64,000 nt of DNA from UBA6197 sp047638075 (GCF_047638075.1 NZ_JBLJBV010000041.1:1-64000); one strand, 5' to 3'. Positions 34,980 through 42,896 are shown, counted from the stretch's first letter. Notes: a model not told the origin generated them from the sequence alone. Numbers and translations are program-made.

Positions 34980-35390
34980 ATGCTATCCGGGCGTCGTGAC
35001 CTTGCAGCGGCTCGCAGATTCTTCAAACAGGCCATCGGCACGAACCGCGTGCCAGACCGGGTTTTGATTGACAAAGGCGGCACCAATCTGGCCGGCATAA
35101 AAAGTATGAACGTGATCTTGAAATTCACCAGCACGGGGCGATTCAGCATGGCTCAACGCGTTAACGGTCGCATCGACCAGGTGCTGCAAAGCTACCACTT
35201 CGGATCAGGCGATAAACCGGGGGCTATGCTGCGGCGCTATGTCTGGCTTTACAACCAGCAGTTTTCGCAATCAGCCTTGGGCTGCAAGTCGCCCTTGCAG
35301 CCAATGAAGGACTGGTACAAACTCTGATCAGAGCTGTTCAAGAAACAGCCATACCACCTTCCGGGATTTGACAGCTGGTTGTTGAATTGA
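34980..35390 (+). pseudogene. Mosaic transposase remnant: IS6-type fragment joined to an IS481-type C-terminus, with an internal stop
   Basis: The frame starting at 34980 has two parts. The first ~40 residues (RRDLAAARRFFKQAI and PDRVLIDKGGTNLAGI) match the DDE core region of IS6/IS240-type transposases. From GRFSMAQRVNGRIDQVLQSY onward (with LRRYVWLYNQQFSQSALGCK, then PLQPMKDWYKL) it matches the C-terminus of IS481-type transposases. The frame stops at 35325, but reading past that TGA gives SELFKKQPYHLPGFDSW, the expected IS481 ending, so the stop is an internal nonsense mutation. It lies directly between sdhD and the PqqD-like gene. Confidence 0.75.
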
Positions 35391-35411
35391 GTAGATAATC
35401 TGGAGACTTTA

Positions 35412-35783
35412 ATGACGAGCTTCCTGATCGCGGGACCTGATATCGTTGACGAGCAGTTTGACGGTGAGATGGTGATCTTGAACCTGCAAACCGGACAATA
35501 CTTTGGCTTGAACGAAAGCGGCGCCGCCCTGTGGGTAGCCCTTACATCCGGTCAGAACCCCGAAACCATAGCAGGCCAGCCCGGGGCGGACTTTGCTACC
35601 CGTCTTGTTGATCTTGGTTTAATCAAGACGAGTGACTCCGACCCTGTCCAAGGCGTGGAACTTACGCTTGCAGCCCCCCCCACCATTGAGGTTTACGATG
35701 ATTTGTCAGACCTGATCATGGCGGATCCCATCCATGATGTTGACGAGGACAGAGGGTGGCCAAACCGCCCTGAAACGGCTTGA
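35412..35783 (+). CDS. PqqD-family (RRE-like) protein with conserved-looking acidic C-terminal tail
   Basis: A 123-residue protein; GGAG lies ~10 nt before ATG 35412. Residues ~10-75 form a PqqD-like winged-helix (RiPP recognition element fold): EMVILNLQTGQYFGLNESGA at ~19-38, then ALWVALTSG and LVDLGLIK. Residues ~84-123 are a Pro-led acidic tail containing EVYDDLSDLIMADPIHDVDE and GWP, which is not part of the PqqD fold. PqqD proteins bind peptide leaders for modifying enzymes; some lie beside HprK-related kinases (the HPr-rel-A arrangement), as here. It begins a five-gene plus-strand operon. The function in this context is not established. Confidence 0.82.
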   Translation: MTSFLIAGPDIVDEQFDGEMVILNLQTGQYFGLNESGAALWVALTSGQNPETIAGQPGADFATRLVDLGLIKTSDSDPVQGVELTLAAPPTIEVYDDLSDLIMADPIHDVDEDRGWPNRPETA

Positions 35784-35789
35784 CGCCAC

Positions 35790-36845
35790 ATGTTGGAACG
35801 TAGCCCTGCCTACCGCGAAAGTGCATATGACCGTCGCCTGATCCAGCTGTTGAAATCTGTTCTTGACGGGTTTGACACCCTTTCCAAAACCGCGCGGTTT
35901 TCCCGCCGTTTGGACGTGGCCGGCACGACGTTTGAAGTCTGCTGTAACGATCACGACTATCTGGAGCAGGCAGAACGCGCCCTTGCCACGCGGCCCGGCA
36001 CTGATGGGCGCATATGCAAAATTGCGGTTATCAGCGCCGACGACCTCGTGGGCGCCATGCCGGTCTGGACGTTGGACGGATTTCATGAACGTCAGTGGGA
36101 AGCCGTTCTTGCACAGACATCCTACCGCCTGCACTACTTTGAGAATCTGGAGTTCTGGCAGGTCTTTGATGTGGATCGCGGGATCGGTGTCCAGTGGATG
36201 AAGGCAAAAGATGCCCTTCCCGCGTGGGACAGCGGGTCTCCGTTGCGGAATTTTGTGCAGTGGCGGCTGGGAACACAGACCGCGTCACTTCTGCATGGCG
36301 GCACCCTGGCCCTATCTGAAAGCGGGGTTCTTCTGGCGGGCGAGGGAGGGGCGGGGAAATCCTCGACCGTGCTGGCGGGCATATTTGGCGGGCTGCAAAG
36401 CGTTGGCGATGACTACGTCCTTGTCGACGTTGAAAACCTTGTTGCGCGCCCCGTGTTCGACACACTCAAACAGGATGAAAAAGGCTTGCGGCGCTTGGGG
36501 CAATGGCAACATCCTTTGATCCCAAAGGCCCCCAACTGGCAGGGAAAGCACCAATTCTACATGCCGGACGTGGTTGACGGCGGCCTGCCTTCTCAAATTG
36601 AATTGAAGGCGATTGTGCTGCCGGAACTGACCTACGCGCAACACACATCACTCATCCCGACAACCGCAAAAGAGGCTTTCCTCGCACTTGCGCCCTCTGG
36701 CGTGACACAAATTCACTGCGACAGAGCACGGCTTTTCCATGTGGCGGGGCGCATAACCCGCGCCTTGCCGGCCTACCGGTTGCGGCTAGGGACACAGCCG
36801 GATGAAATCGTGCAGGTGCTGCGCACTTTTTTGGAGGCTTTGTGA
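35790..36845 (+). CDS. HPr kinase/phosphorylase-related P-loop kinase
   Basis: A 351-residue protein. The C-terminal half resembles the HprK catalytic domain: SLLHGGTLALSESG (~167-179), P-loop AGEGGAGKSS (~183-192) and SVGDDYVLVD (~204-213), the Asp-rich segment expected near the active site. The N-terminal ~150 residues are diverged and lack the HprK receptor-type domain. Such kinases phosphorylate Ser on proteins or peptides; relatives in lasso-peptide clusters modify the peptide, and others pair with PqqD-like proteins. It starts 6 nt after the PqqD-like gene and ends overlapping the first GT2 gene (TGATG), so the products probably act together. The substrate is unknown. Confidence 0.8.
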   Translation: MLERSPAYRESAYDRRLIQLLKSVLDGFDTLSKTARFSRRLDVAGTTFEVCCNDHDYLEQAERALATRPGTDGRICKIAVISADDLVGAMPVWTLDGFHERQWEAVLAQTSYRLHYFENLEFWQVFDVDRGIGVQWMKAKDALPAWDSGSPLRNFVQWRLGTQTASLLHGGTLALSESGVLLAGEGGAGKSSTVLAGIFGGLQSVGDDYVLVDVENLVARPVFDTLKQDEKGLRRLGQWQHPLIPKAPNWQGKHQFYMPDVVDGGLPSQIELKAIVLPELTYAQHTSLIPTTAKEAFLALAPSGVTQIHCDRARLFHVAGRITRALPAYRLRLGTQPDEIVQVLRTFLEAL

Positions 36846-37597
36846 TGGTTGTCACCGTAATCATTCCGGTTTTCAACCGGCCCATGGAAATACGCAGCGC
36901 TGTGGAATCCGTCATGCGTCAGGCCTGCGCATTGCCGCTTGATATATTGATCGTCGATGATGGATCTACGGATGAAACGCCCGAAGTGCTTGCAGCTCTT
37001 GCAACCCAAGACCCGCGCATAAGGAATATCAGGCGCGACAACGGCGGCGTCACATTGGCCCGCAACACTGGGTTGGACGCATTGTTGCCGCAAACGCAAT
37101 ACGTCACTTTTCTAGATTCTGATGACCTGATGGCACCGGACCGTTTTGTGCGCGATCTGCCCATTCTGATAGAAAATCCGGATCTGGGATTAACCTATGG
37201 CGATATGGTCATCACCTTTGCATTGGATCGCAAAAACCTGACGGTTCCACACGATGCCAAACAGCAACGGCTGACCAGTATTCATTTGGCAAGTTGCCTG
37301 TACCGGCGCAACCTGATCGACCGGATCGGTCGTTTCGACGAGTCCCTGAAAATGGCAGAAGATACCGATTATATCTTTCGAACCTTCGAAATCGGTATTT
37401 CGTTTCGCCAGACAGATACCATTTGCCATTACTACCTGCGTCACCCGGGAAACATGTCGTCAAAACTGCGCGACAACCAGATCTGGTTTGCACGCGCCAT
37501 TTTGCGTAGTGTCCAGCGCCGCAGGGACGACCCGACCCGTACATTGGTCAAACCCACATTCAGCATCGAATTGCAAAAGGACTTTTTTGTATCATGA
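36845..37597 (+). CDS. Glycosyltransferase family 2 (first of two in the PqqD-HprK operon)
   Basis: A 250-residue GT2 transferase. ATG 36845 overlaps the kinase stop by one base and has GGAGG 7 nt upstream; GTG 36842 is the alternative. Motifs: VTVIIPVFNRPMEIRSAVES at the N-terminus, DILIVDDGSTDETPEVL (~35), NGGVTLARNTGLDALL (~65), VTFLDSDDLMAPDRF with the DxD site (~90) and MAEDTDYIFRTFEIG (~180). No membrane segment is seen. It could glycosylate the peptide or protein target of this operon, or a lipid carrier; the sequence does not decide. Confidence 0.85.
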   Translation: MVVTVIIPVFNRPMEIRSAVESVMRQACALPLDILIVDDGSTDETPEVLAALATQDPRIRNIRRDNGGVTLARNTGLDALLPQTQYVTFLDSDDLMAPDRFVRDLPILIENPDLGLTYGDMVITFALDRKNLTVPHDAKQQRLTSIHLASCLYRRNLIDRIGRFDESLKMAEDTDYIFRTFEIGISFRQTDTICHYYLRHPGNMSSKLRDNQIWFARAILRSVQRRRDDPTRTLVKPTFSIELQKDFFVS

Positions 37598-38262
37598 GAT
37601 ATGCTGTCGCCATACCAGCGTTTAACGCCGCACAAACCATTCATGAAACGTTGGCATCGATAGTGAATCAAACCATCGCTCCGGTTGAAATCGTCGTGGT
37701 GGATGATGGATCATCAGACAATACGACAGACATCGTCGAACAGTTTGGCCACGGGGTCCGGTTAATCAGGCAAGCGAATGCAGGGTGCGGCGCGGCCACA
37801 ACTGCGGCCATCAACGCCACAAGCGCGCCGATCATGGCAACCGTTGATGCCGATGATCTGTGGGTGCGAGACAAGCTTGAGCGCCAGCTTGCCAGTTTGA
37901 ACGGCTTTGGCGCAGACACACTTTCGTTCACAAGAATGCGCCAGTTCCGGCACGAGGATCCGGAACGCGGCAGCGGTCGTGTGCAGGATGGTTGGGGCCG
38001 CTCGACCCTTGTGATGCACCGCTCCTCCTTCGAAAAAGTCGGGCCCATCATAGATCCGCCGGGCAATTGTGGTGACATGGTTGACTGGATCGGCAGGGCA
38101 CGCCAAATCGGGTTGCGCACGCACATGTTGCCACAGGTGCTGGCCCTGCGGCGGATTATTTCCAGCAGCATGACCTTCAACCTCAACAACGATCAACGCC
38201 GCGCATACCTTGCTGTCGCCCGGGCCTCCATGTTGCGACAGCGGGAAGCAACGAAAAAATGA
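37594..38262 (+). CDS. Glycosyltransferase family 2 (second of two in the PqqD-HprK operon)
   Basis: A 222-residue GT2 transferase, overlapping its neighbours at both ends by ATGA. Motifs: YAVAIPAFNAAQTIHETLAS at the N-terminus, EIVVVDDGSSDNTTDIV (~31), GCGAATTAAINATSAPIMA (~63) and TVDADDLWVRDKL with DxD (~83). It resembles the preceding GT2 only in the family core, so they are not recent duplicates. It lacks the longer C-terminal region of many GT2 enzymes and ends shortly after RRIISSSMTFNLNND. It may need a partner protein. Confidence 0.85.
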   Translation: MRYAVAIPAFNAAQTIHETLASIVNQTIAPVEIVVVDDGSSDNTTDIVEQFGHGVRLIRQANAGCGAATTAAINATSAPIMATVDADDLWVRDKLERQLASLNGFGADTLSFTRMRQFRHEDPERGSGRVQDGWGRSTLVMHRSSFEKVGPIIDPPGNCGDMVDWIGRARQIGLRTHMLPQVLALRRIISSSMTFNLNNDQRRAYLAVARASMLRQREATKK

Positions 38263-39725
38263 ACAGCACGCCTTCTCGCGGTTTTCCGAATTTTTCATGG
38301 GCGTGGCCGGGTGGCCCGCGCCTGCTGCTGCTGCACGCCGCCATCAACCCCGATGCGCAAACCGCCCGCGATGCACTGACCGACTGGCTTGCCAACAACG
38401 ATCTGGACGACGCCGCGTTTCCCGAGCACCGGTTGTTTTCGGCAATAACAACCCGGTTTGGTCGCTCGCTTGAGGGGTTGGCCGAGTACCCCCGTCTGGT
38501 TGGCCTTCAACGGCTGCACTGGACCCAATCGCGGTTGGCAGTGTCACAAAATCTGCCGCCGCTACGAGACTTTGTCGACGCCGGCCTGAAGGTTGTGCTT
38601 TTGAAGGGCGCGGCACGCATTGCCCTCAATCCGGTAGAACAGAAATCCCGCACAGCATTCGATCTCGACTTGCTCTTGCCGGACGGGGATTTCGAAACCG
38701 CCGCAGAGATGCTGACCGCGCAGGATTGGCAGTCCAGCCGCGGCGAGAGTGCCCTTGGTCTGAAGGCGCGCATATCGAGCGTTCGCGCGCGCAATTTCAA
38801 GAAGGGCCGTTTCGGAGACATTGATCTGCACCGTGCTGCTTACCAAAACATTTACGCCAACGCGCATTTCGACGCCCTGATGCTGCAAGATGCGCGGACT
38901 GCCGAATACTACGGGGTGCCTGTGTTCGTGCCATCTGTTGAGGAACGCTTGGTCATGGCGATGGGCCACGGCGCATGGGATGGACACCATCATAGCGACT
39001 GGCTGGTCGATATTGCTGCAATGCTGGAAACCGAGGCCATCAATTGGGATAAATTGCATAAGATTGCGACGGGTCGCCGTCTGCGTGGGCCAAGCGCCAT
39101 CGCGCTGTCATTTCTGGCGCAAGAAATGAACCTGAAGATACCGCATGAGGTGTTGCGGAAATTTGGCGCAGACCGGCCGCGCGCGCGAATTCGGGACATA
39201 CCGGATCTGATCATGGCACGCGAAACTGACGCGTTGAACGGTTCACAAAAGCGCTTGCGTAAGGTCGTCCACGGTTTTTACCGGCTGCGGCGCTCGGGTA
39301 GAAACAGGACGCAGGACGTTAAACTTGTCCGCACCTTTACACGATCAACCGCGCTGGAAATCTACAGCCCGGAAGACGTCACCGTGGCCGCAGTGCAGCC
39401 TGACAAGGCGCGCGGCGGGCAATGGACCCTGACAGCAAAGCTGCTGGTCAAGGCACCGGCCATCCGCAGGCGGATCGAACTCGACGTGAATGGTCCGAAC
39501 CGGAACCTTTGCCATGTTCAGGTGCTGCATCTGCGACAGAAGGCTGGTCTTCAACTTGTCACTTTTTCAGTGCGGTTGAATTTGACTGATAAAGATTTCC
39601 CGATCTCAGTGCTTTCATTGCCAAGTAAATTCATCGAAGCCGAACCCGATAGCCACGAATACCGAAAATATAGCAGAGTGTCATTCAAGGCCCTGAGTTT
39701 AAAACTTGACCCCGGCAAAACCTAA
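38259..39725 (+). CDS. Nucleotidyltransferase-fold protein (NTP_transf_5-like) with C-terminal beta-rich region
   Basis: A 488-residue protein; ATG 38259 overlaps the GT2 stop. Residues ~105-260 resemble the NTP_transf_5 family (PF14907-like): VVLLKGAARIAL (~112-123), then R131 and FDLDLLLP (~134-141) supplying the Asp pair of the Pol-beta-like active site. HRAAYQNIYANAHFDAL and MAMGHGAWDGHHHSDWLVDI follow. Residues ~375-488 are rich in alternating hydrophobics and look like a beta-sandwich accessory domain that I do not recognise. NTP_transf_5 proteins co-occur with HprK-like and PqqD-like proteins in some peptide-modification loci. The transferred group and the target are unknown. It is the last gene of the operon; IS debris begins ~60 bp later. 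Confidence 0.78.
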   Translation: MNSTPSRGFPNFSWAWPGGPRLLLLHAAINPDAQTARDALTDWLANNDLDDAAFPEHRLFSAITTRFGRSLEGLAEYPRLVGLQRLHWTQSRLAVSQNLPPLRDFVDAGLKVVLLKGAARIALNPVEQKSRTAFDLDLLLPDGDFETAAEMLTAQDWQSSRGESALGLKARISSVRARNFKKGRFGDIDLHRAAYQNIYANAHFDALMLQDARTAEYYGVPVFVPSVEERLVMAMGHGAWDGHHHSDWLVDIAAMLETEAINWDKLHKIATGRRLRGPSAIALSFLAQEMNLKIPHEVLRKFGADRPRARIRDIPDLIMARETDALNGSQKRLRKVVHGFYRLRRSGRNRTQDVKLVRTFTRSTALEIYSPEDVTVAAVQPDKARGGQWTLTAKLLVKAPAIRRRIELDVNGPNRNLCHVQVLHLRQKAGLQLVTFSVRLNLTDKDFPISVLSLPSKFIEAEPDSHEYRKYSRVSFKALSLKLDPGKT

Positions 39726-39783
39726 AACCGGCCGTAATATCCTCTATACCGTTTCTGCTCCAAAATCCGAAAACTATCTTTCG

Positions 39784-40545
39784 TTATGCCGCTGAAGTTG
39801 TCTGACACCTTGTCGCGCAAGGTTTTCTAATCGCGCGGGATGGTTTCACGCATGAACGCAAGAATAGCGTCGGCAAACGGTTTTCGACTTGGGTTGAGGC
39901 GCCCCCCATTCCTTGGACAGGATCTGGGGTTTTCCAAGCTCTGATCTGCTCTTGCTGATCGGGGTGCGTTGCTTCGACTTTCAGCGAGTAGACCATCGCC
40001 GGTGGTTGCCCGCCAGAGGCTTTGTGCGGGCGGCGGTGATTGTAGAACTCCATCCGTTTCCGGACACCCGCGCGGGCCAGAGACCCGGTCTCCCAGAAAC
40101 CCACGGCGCATCCATTGCCCGGCAGGCGATTTGGCAGGGCCAAATCTGCCGAGTGGGGGCAGATAGGTGATGTCCACGCACCAGACCTGGTTTGGCCGTT
40201 CCACCTGCAGCCCATGCAGGAGGTAAGGGCAGGCCTTGTGTCTCTTTGCGGGCTTACTGGTGTTACTTCCGATCCCAAGGCTTGAGTTCTTTCCAAAAAA
40301 GAGTTGACCACCGTCAGCTCCCCAATCTTGGCATGCAGATCCCTGACCTGGTCTTCATCGATGACCGGTGCCTTGCGGCGGCTGCGTTCAAACACACCGG
40401 ACGCGCCACCACGCAGCGCGCGTTTCCATTGGTTGATCATCGTCGGATGCACGCAGAACCGGCTCGCCAGTTCCGACACGGTCGCCTCCCCTTTCAACGC
40501 TCCCAGCGCCACCTTCGCCTTGAACTCAGGGGCGAGCTGCTACCG
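39784..40545 (-). pseudogene. Decayed IS3-family element (OrfA fused to scrambled OrfB)
   Basis: The N-terminal part on the minus strand (LKGEATVSELASRFCVHPTM, then INQWKRALRGGASGVFERSR and DLHAKIGELTVVNSFLER) is a clear IS3-family OrfA with its helix-turn-helix and leucine-zipper-like end. OrfB pieces follow in shifted frames: RPNQVWCVDITYLP near 40170-40204 and EFYNHRRPHKASGG near 40025-40065, with the DDE core between them lost. Frameshifts and deletion make it non-functional. It lies 60 bp after the end of the PqqD-HprK operon. Confidence 0.8.
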
Positions 40546-40593
40546 CCTCGGAAGTTCTGGTCGCGGCCAATCATTGAAATGTATGCGGCCGGG

Positions 40594-40780
40594 ATGTTGG
40601 TTGTGGAAACGATTGCCAAGATCGGGCGAGCGTATTTCATCCAAGGTAAGCCGATCAAGCAGATCTGCCGTGAGTTGCGGGTGTCGCGGAACGCGGTGCG
40701 CAAGGTGGTGCGGTCGGAAGCAACGGAGTTCAGCTATGACCGCTCGACGCAGCCCCGTCCGAAGATTGATCCCTGGCGCG
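40594..40780 (+). pseudogene. IS21-family IstA N-terminal fragment
   Basis: The frame from ATG 40594 gives LVVETIAKIGRAYFIQGKPI, KQICRELRVSRNAVRKVVRS and FSYDRSTQPRPKIDPWRD, the helix-turn-helix N-terminus of IS21-type IstA transposases. Similarity stops near 40780, where IS5-type sequence begins in another frame. The remaining ~450 residues of IstA and all of IstB are missing, so this is a truncated relic. Confidence 0.8.
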
Positions 40781-40822
40781 ATCATCGACTGCCAAAGCGT
40801 CAAAAGCGCAGAAAAAGGGGGG
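40781..40822 (+). mobile_element. Short IS5-family transposase scrap
   Basis: About 14 codons reading IIDCQSVKSAEKGG match the conserved DSQSVKSAEKGG segment of IS5-family transposases (the full IS5-type copy at 47.3 kb has IDSQSVKTFENTS at the same place). It is flanked directly by an IS21 fragment and a gcdH fragment, marking a recombination junction. Confidence 0.6.
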
Positions 40823-41084
40823 TCTGGCACAAACCCAACTGCAACAGCTCAAGCTCGCCAAAATGCTGACAGAAATCAGCCTTGGCGTGCAGGCAAGCCT
40901 GCGCGTTGGTCGCCTGATGGAGGATGCCCAGGCTGCGCCTGAAATGATTTCAGTCATCAAGCGCAACAACTGCGGCAAGGCACTGGCGCGGACATCGCGT
41001 GACATGCACGGCGGCAACGGGATCTCGGAGGAATTCCAGATCATGCGCCACATGGTGAACCTTGAAACAGTCAACACGAATGCT
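40821..41084 (+). pseudogene. gcdH: Glutaryl-CoA dehydrogenase (acyl-CoA dehydrogenase family) C-terminal fragment
   Basis: About 88 codons in frame with 40863 read LAQTQLQQLKLAKMLTEISL, GVQASLRVGRLMEDAQAAPE, MISVIKRNNCGKALARTSRD and MHGGNGISEEFQIMRHMVNL followed by ETVNT. This is the penultimate part of glutaryl-CoA dehydrogenase, including the MHGGNGIS FAD-binding loop. The N-terminal two-thirds and the final ~25 residues are missing; IS5 scrap abuts the 5' side. Codon identity is well preserved, so the break is probably recent. The intact parent gene would be outside the window. Confidence 0.85.
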
Positions 41085-41180
41085 GATCAGAAATCAGCGA
41101 TACCCCAGTTGGCCGCAGCCTTGTCGAGCGACACCACGCACCATCCGAACAAACTCCGGTGGGCTGATTGTGATCGATCG

Positions 41181-41206
41181 GCCGGGGCCCGGTGCCGAGC
41201 CCCGGC
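41181..41206 (-). terminator. GC-rich stem-loop downstream of the small 66-aa gene
   Basis: A perfect 8-bp inverted repeat GCCGGGGC / GCCCCGGC with a 10-nt loop, lying 7 bp beyond the stop of the minus-strand small gene. No T-run follows, so it is a weak Rho-independent terminator candidate at best. Confidence 0.4.
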
Positions 41207-41212
41207 TGAGCC

Positions 41213-41413
41213 TCAGACGGGCATGTTGTCCCAAAGGCTCTCGGCATCGCCGCACACGGTGATGAGATGCCGCCGCGCGCGCCGCTGGGCCGGTGCCTCG
41301 GGGTCCCCGAGGCTGTAGCGCAGCTTGCTCTTCAATTCTTCCGCGCGGGCGGGGTTTGCCAGGAGATCGTCCACGAACAGGTCAATCTCGTCGCGACGGT
41401 TCGTTTGGCTCAT
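41213..41413 (-). CDS. Small hypothetical protein, 66 aa
   Basis: ATG 41413 (MSQTNRRDEIDLFVDDLLAN) has GGGAGGA about 6 nt upstream, which supports translation; the upstream frame extension to 41548 was discarded. The protein is charged and probably helical (PARAEELKSKLRYSLGDPEA, then RRARRHLITVCGDAESLWDN), with no membrane segment. I do not recognise the family. It is isolated among IS fragments on the minus strand, so it may belong to a mobile element or be a remnant of transferred DNA. Confidence 0.5.
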   Translation of the reverse strand: MSQTNRRDEIDLFVDDLLANPARAEELKSKLRYSLGDPEAPAQRRARRHLITVCGDAESLWDNMPV

Positions 41414-41820
41414 GCCATCCTCCCGAGTGAAATGTCGCGCCAGTGCGGGCGCGACTGTTGCCGTAAGACCACGCAAATACGACCAAAGCGATTCTTGTCT
41501 CGCCTTTGTGCTGGGCATCTTTTCGCAAGTCCGACTCATAGGCTGCAAACTGCCCTAACGTAAACCTGCATCGCGCAATGCTTGCCGCTCCATTCCGGCG
41601 AGCCGCGCCGCCTCCGCCCGGCTCGCTCCCTCGGGCGCGGTGGCGATCACATATATCCGCGCCGTAGTCCGCCCGTCGTGCTCTCGGCGTGCGGTCCGGC
41701 GCAACCCTGCTGCCGTCCGATCCTCCCCGATCTTGAGTGCTGCACCATCACATCCTCCATATCTGGTAGATGAAAGGGAATCACATTGCGTAGCCTCAAT
41801 AAAGAGCCTTCCGAGTCAGA
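41414..41820. other. Gap with an IS630-type transposase relic
   Basis: 407 bp with no intact gene. On the minus strand, about 41690 down to the TAG at 41555, one frame reads EHDGRTTARIYVIATAPEGA and then SRAEAARLAGMERQALRDAG, which matches the helix-turn-helix N-terminus of IS630-family transposases. The rest of that transposase is absent. Nothing else was recognised; the part near 41700-41820 should hold the end region of the DMT exporter transcript. Confidence 0.55.
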
Positions 41821-42804
41821 TCAGCCGCTCGTCGGTACCACTTTACGTTCGGGTGGGGCGTCGCAGTCCGGGCCTTTCCTGGCCCGGAGGGTTGTCGAGG
41901 TCAGACCGACGCCGAGAAGAACGAGAACGACGCCCAGGGCGAAGTAAAGCCCCATCTTGTCGCCGAACAGTGCCGCCGAGGCTGCAATGCCGAACAGCGG
42001 TTGCAGGAACTGTACGCTGGCCGCGATGCGGGCGGGCACGGTGCGCAAGAGCCACAGCCAAAGGAACAGGCCCGCAGCCGTAACCAGCAGCCCCAGATAG
42101 GCCGCGGCGGCCACGGCGACGGGCTCTACCCTGAACGGGGTCTGTGCAATCTCCCATCCGGTGAAGGGCAGGAGGGCGAGGAAGCCCGCCAGCGTGCTCC
42201 ATGCCGCGACGGTGACCGTGCCGTGGCTTGCGGTCAACTCCACACTCCAGACATAGTAGAAGGCGATGGCAAGCGCTGAGATCAGCATCAGGAGGACGCC
42301 AAGGGCCGTCGTCTGACCGGCGGTGCTGCCATCGCCTTGCCCCGATGCGACAAGTGCGATGCCCGCGAACGCCGCCGCGAGGCCGATCCGCTGCCACCCG
42401 GTAACCGGCTGGTGCAGGCGCAGCGCTGCAAAGACCACGACCAAGACCGGGATCACCGCCGAGATCACCGTACCGACCGAGGCCGAGGTGCCGACGATGC
42501 CGAAGGTCTGCGCCACCTGCCCGATGCCGATGCCCAAAAGCCCCAGGGCCACCACCTGCGGGAGCGCGCGAAGGGGCAGGCGACGGTGGCCAAGCGCAAA
42601 GAGAAACAGGATCGGCACCGCGATCCCGAAGCGCAGCGCCGTCAGCGTCATTGGCGGCATCGACTCGAGCGCCAGCTTGGTGATCGGGATCGACAGGCCC
42701 CAGATCAGCGCCAGACACAGCAGCGCCGCGATGCTGAGCGGCGAGAGCCGAGTTGCAAGGGATGCAAACGGCGGCGCAGAGGGGATCGAAGTGGTACTGG
42801 TCAT
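41821..42804 (-). CDS. EamA/DMT-family transporter
   Basis: A 327-residue membrane protein with ten TM helices in two EamA repeats. The first repeat (LSIAALLCLALIWGLSIPIT, then MTLTALRFGIAVPILFLFAL) and the second (AFYYVWSVELTASHGTVTVA to FLQPLFGIAASAALFGDKMG) are both complete. Members export amino acids, drugs or metabolites from the cytoplasm. It is divergent from a LysR regulator across 92 bp with a candidate operator, the usual exporter/regulator arrangement. Its G-rich codon pattern looks somewhat different from that of the exo locus, and it is embedded among IS relics, suggesting acquisition with the island. Confidence 0.88.
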   Translation of the reverse strand: MTSTTSIPSAPPFASLATRLSPLSIAALLCLALIWGLSIPITKLALESMPPMTLTALRFGIAVPILFLFALGHRRLPLRALPQVVALGLLGIGIGQVAQTFGIVGTSASVGTVISAVIPVLVVVFAALRLHQPVTGWQRIGLAAAFAGIALVASGQGDGSTAGQTTALGVLLMLISALAIAFYYVWSVELTASHGTVTVAAWSTLAGFLALLPFTGWEIAQTPFRVEPVAVAAAAYLGLLVTAAGLFLWLWLLRTVPARIAASVQFLQPLFGIAASAALFGDKMGLYFALGVVLVLLGVGLTSTTLRARKGPDCDAPPERKVVPTSG

Positions 42805-42866
42805 GGAGCGTCGCGCGGGTCCAAGAGTGTTCTTTGGTCACCTCTTGCCGCCGAACGCGCCATCTT

Positions 42867-42882
42867 ACAAACGATTTGTTTG
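42867..42882. promoter_or_regulatory. Candidate LysR operator between DMT exporter and LysR gene
   Basis: A short dyad reads ACAAA-CGA-TTTGT (42867-42879) or CAAAC-GATTT-GTTTG (42868-42882), inside the 92-bp divergent gap and about 15 nt before the LysR start. It fits the T-N11-A dyad idea for LysR proteins. Binding is not shown. Confidence 0.45.
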
Positions 42883-42896
42883 CAGGTTATGATTGA

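Noticed and set aside
35412..39725. Lasso-peptide biosynthetic cluster
   Set aside because: PqqD-like and HprK-like genes suggest it, but no asparagine-synthetase-like cyclase, transglutaminase-like protease or precursor peptide is visible.
41843..42841. 332-codon minus-strand frame overlapping the DMT gene
   Set aside because: Same strand but a different frame from the ten-TM EamA protein; the translation is Arg/Gly-rich and has no membrane pattern.
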